Positions 5,414-6,792 of a stretch of 6,792 nucleotides of DNA are shown here, one piece after another. Source of the stretch: Planctomycetes bacterium RIFOXYC2_FULL_41_27 (GTDB lineage: Bacteria; Planctomycetota; Brocadiia; Brocadiales; Brocadiaceae). The translations under genes were made by a program, and so were the position numbers. The notes beneath the pieces are model-generated. The model did no database searches. It had not been told where the DNA came from and was given only the letters and a program-made list of their open reading frames with translations. The number at the start of each line of letters is the position of its first letter. Within the stretch, counting starts at the first letter, position 1. The stretch covers positions 1 through 6,792 of the forward strand of contig MHZD01000213.1 of NCBI GenBank assembly GCA_001828645.1, given 5' to 3'.

Positions 5414-5472
5414 ATATTTTTCCTGTGTACTTAATTTTGTTAATTACCCTGTTTTTGGAAAAAGACGAACTT

Positions 5473-6663
5473 ATGGCAGATGAACTTACGTATGCACTCA
5501 TTACCCCTTACAGCCTTTTAAAAAGCCGTACCGGCGGTATCCTGGGACGATTGCTTTCATTGACGAACCTTGAAATTATCGGGGCAACCATGTTTGCGCC
5601 GAGTGATGCCTTCGTGGATAAATATTGCGCAACCATTGAAGAACAGGATATCAAACCCGCCTGGAAAAAGGTCATGATTAACTACATCAATACCAACTTT
5701 CGCAAGCAAAATAAATTTGGGATTACCAACCGAACGGTACTCCTTTTCTTTAAAGGACCTCAGGCTATCGAAAAGTTAAAGGACGATGTTATTGGGCCTA
5801 TCACCAGTTTCCAGGGACACACCATTCGCGGCAGTTTTGGAGATTTTGTAGAAAGTTCTGATGGTAAAGTCGAATATTTTGAGCCATCCGTGTTGTCCTC
5901 GGCAGACTCAGTCGTCAACGATAAACAACTCGCCTTGCTTGCTGAATATCTGCCAAATGACGGGGGAGTCCTGGAAGATATTGTTAAATTTCCCGAAGGG
6001 GTCAAGGCTGAAACCACGTTAGTTATTCTGAAACCCTTTGAAGAACAAAGTCCATTGCCAGGAAATATCATCGATATGTTTTCAAGAACCGGCCTGTATA
6101 TTGTTGGATTAAAGCTCTTGAGGATGAGTATTGCCCAGGCTGAGGAGTTTTACGGCCCATTAATAAACATCTTTCGGGAGAAATTAAAGCCCAAGCCAGA
6201 AAAGATCGCGGAGAAACTCAAAGAAACCTTTAAATCTGCCTTTTCATTCGAAGTCCCAGGCGCAATCATTAATACCCATGCAGAACAACTGTCGGATCAA
6301 TTAAAAGATATAAATGCACGGCATGAATTTAATAAGATCGTACAGTATATGACAGGACTAGACCCTGCAAAAGCGTCATCCACCGATAAGAAGAAGCCTG
6401 GCACTGCGCGCTGCCTTGCCCTGCTGTACCGCGGGCCGGATGCGATTTCTAAAATCAGAAATATCCTGGGCCCTACCGATTCGAAGAAGGGCGAGCCTGG
6501 CAAAGTTCGGAGGATTTATGGAGAAGACATCATGAAGAATGCCGCTCACGCCTCTGATGCAGTAGAGAATGCGGAAAGAGAACGAAAGATTATCGGACTG
6601 TTTGATAATAAAGGCCCCTGCGAACTAAAGGATTTGATCGAAGATTACTTAAAGAAAAGGTAG
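5473..6663 (+). CDS. Tandem nucleoside-diphosphate-kinase-like protein (396 aa)
   Basis: Two NDK-like domains in one chain; ordinary NDKs have about 130-150 residues and move phosphate between nucleoside tri- and diphosphates through a phosphohistidine. The C-terminal domain (~180-378) keeps the key residues: K187 in LVILKPFE, R329 and T335 in KIRNILGPTD, R346 in PGKVRR, N356 and catalytic H359 in NAAHASDAVENAERE. It has an insertion of about 60 residues (~235-295) between the helix after the first strand and the strand ARCLALLYRG. The N-terminal domain (~5-160) follows the same plan (LTYALITPY, RTVLLFFKGPQAIEK, IRGSFGD, SADSVVND). It has TPY instead of KPD and no histidine at the active site, so it looks catalytically dead. 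ATG 5473 is preferred over GTG 5425 because homology begins there, although its ribosome site is weak. No signal peptide is seen; cytoplasmic. Confidence 0.75.
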   Translation: MADELTYALITPYSLLKSRTGGILGRLLSLTNLEIIGATMFAPSDAFVDKYCATIEEQDIKPAWKKVMINYINTNFRKQNKFGITNRTVLLFFKGPQAIEKLKDDVIGPITSFQGHTIRGSFGDFVESSDGKVEYFEPSVLSSADSVVNDKQLALLAEYLPNDGGVLEDIVKFPEGVKAETTLVILKPFEEQSPLPGNIIDMFSRTGLYIVGLKLLRMSIAQAEEFYGPLINIFREKLKPKPEKIAEKLKETFKSAFSFEVPGAIINTHAEQLSDQLKDINARHEFNKIVQYMTGLDPAKASSTDKKKPGTARCLALLYRGPDAISKIRNILGPTDSKKGEPGKVRRIYGEDIMKNAAHASDAVENAERERKIIGLFDNKGPCELKDLIEDYLKKR

Positions 6664-6673
6664 AAAGTGAGGC

Positions 6674-6792
6674 ATGCGTATCCAAAAGATAAATGTAGGG
6701 CCTTTGCAGGTATGCTGTTATATTGTTACGGGGAATGTTTCTTCGGAGGCAATGATTATCGACCCGGGCGCAGACGCGGAAACCATTATCGC
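6674..6792 (+). CDS. Metallo-beta-lactamase-fold hydrolase, N-terminal part (3' end outside window)
   Basis: Thirty-nine codons are visible: MRIQKINVGPLQVCCYIV, a short turn, then EAMIIDPGADAETII. The pattern of a first strand, a PLQxxCYIV strand and an IIDPG turn is characteristic of the start of GloB-like MBL-fold hydrolases, such as glyoxalase II relatives. The metal-binding HxHxDH motif would lie beyond the window, so the substrate cannot be judged. The start is ten bases after the NDK-like stop codon, and GAGG (6669-6672) is one base before the ATG. The spacing indicates one operon with the upstream gene. Confidence 0.75.
   Translation, partial: MRIQKINVGPLQVCCYIVTGNVSSEAMIIDPGADAETII

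Noticed and set aside
5425..5472. GTG at 5425 as the start of the NDK-like protein
   Set aside because: It would add 16 hydrophobic residues without family support. The GTG overlaps the 9-bp direct repeat, and there is no ribosome site upstream, only T-runs. The ATG at 5473 fits the domain start.
5760..6503. Two minus-strand frames inside the NDK-like gene
   Set aside because: Antisense shadows of a gene with recognisable NDK motifs.

Overview
The window is bacterial and gene-dense. It carries the 3' part of a replicative DNA polymerase gene, then an accessory block of repeats and gene cassettes, then the start of a second chromosomal operon. Moderate GC, an AT-rich accessory block and an unusual double-domain nucleoside-diphosphate-kinase-like protein would fit an environmental Gram-negative lineage. 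An anammox-type planctomycete (Brocadiales) came to mind, but this is a weak impression and not shown by the sequence.

Layout. Bases 1-2129 encode the C-terminal 60% or so of the DNA polymerase III alpha subunit (dnaE), followed by a terminator-like hairpin. Bases 2173-3077 hold two copies of a roughly 171-bp repeat with a nearly identical 66-bp right end. They flank a decayed toxin-antitoxin module: a PIN-domain (VapC-type) toxin that has lost its middle, and an intact 58-residue probable antitoxin. The upstream copy is split by a 136-bp palindromic, MITE-like element bounded by a 7-bp direct repeat.

Bases 3074-4819 form what looks like a complete integron gene cassette. It carries a restriction-modification pair: a D12-class adenine-N6 DNA methyltransferase overlapping an HNH nuclease. 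It ends in a recognisable attC recombination site. The R'' box of this attC is an exact reverse complement of the 7 bases at the cassette's 5' junction, as expected for a cassette that once circularised. No integrase is visible here, so this may be an integrase-less cassette cluster or one part of a larger array.

Bases 4826-5027 show no convincing gene. A small acidic 56-residue protein of unknown function is encoded on the minus strand at 5028-5198. A good sigma70-type promoter (5293-5321) drives rightward. It is separated from its gene by a polypurine/polypyrimidine palindrome followed by T-runs and flanked by a 9-bp direct repeat, either an attenuator or an inserted element.

The last operon encodes a 396-residue tandem NDK-like protein, with a degenerate N-terminal domain and a C-terminal domain that keeps the catalytic histidine. 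Ten bases later comes the start of a metallo-beta-lactamase-fold hydrolase that runs off the window. The accessory block therefore sits between two housekeeping units (dnaE, and the NDK-like/MBL operon), in the same orientation as both.
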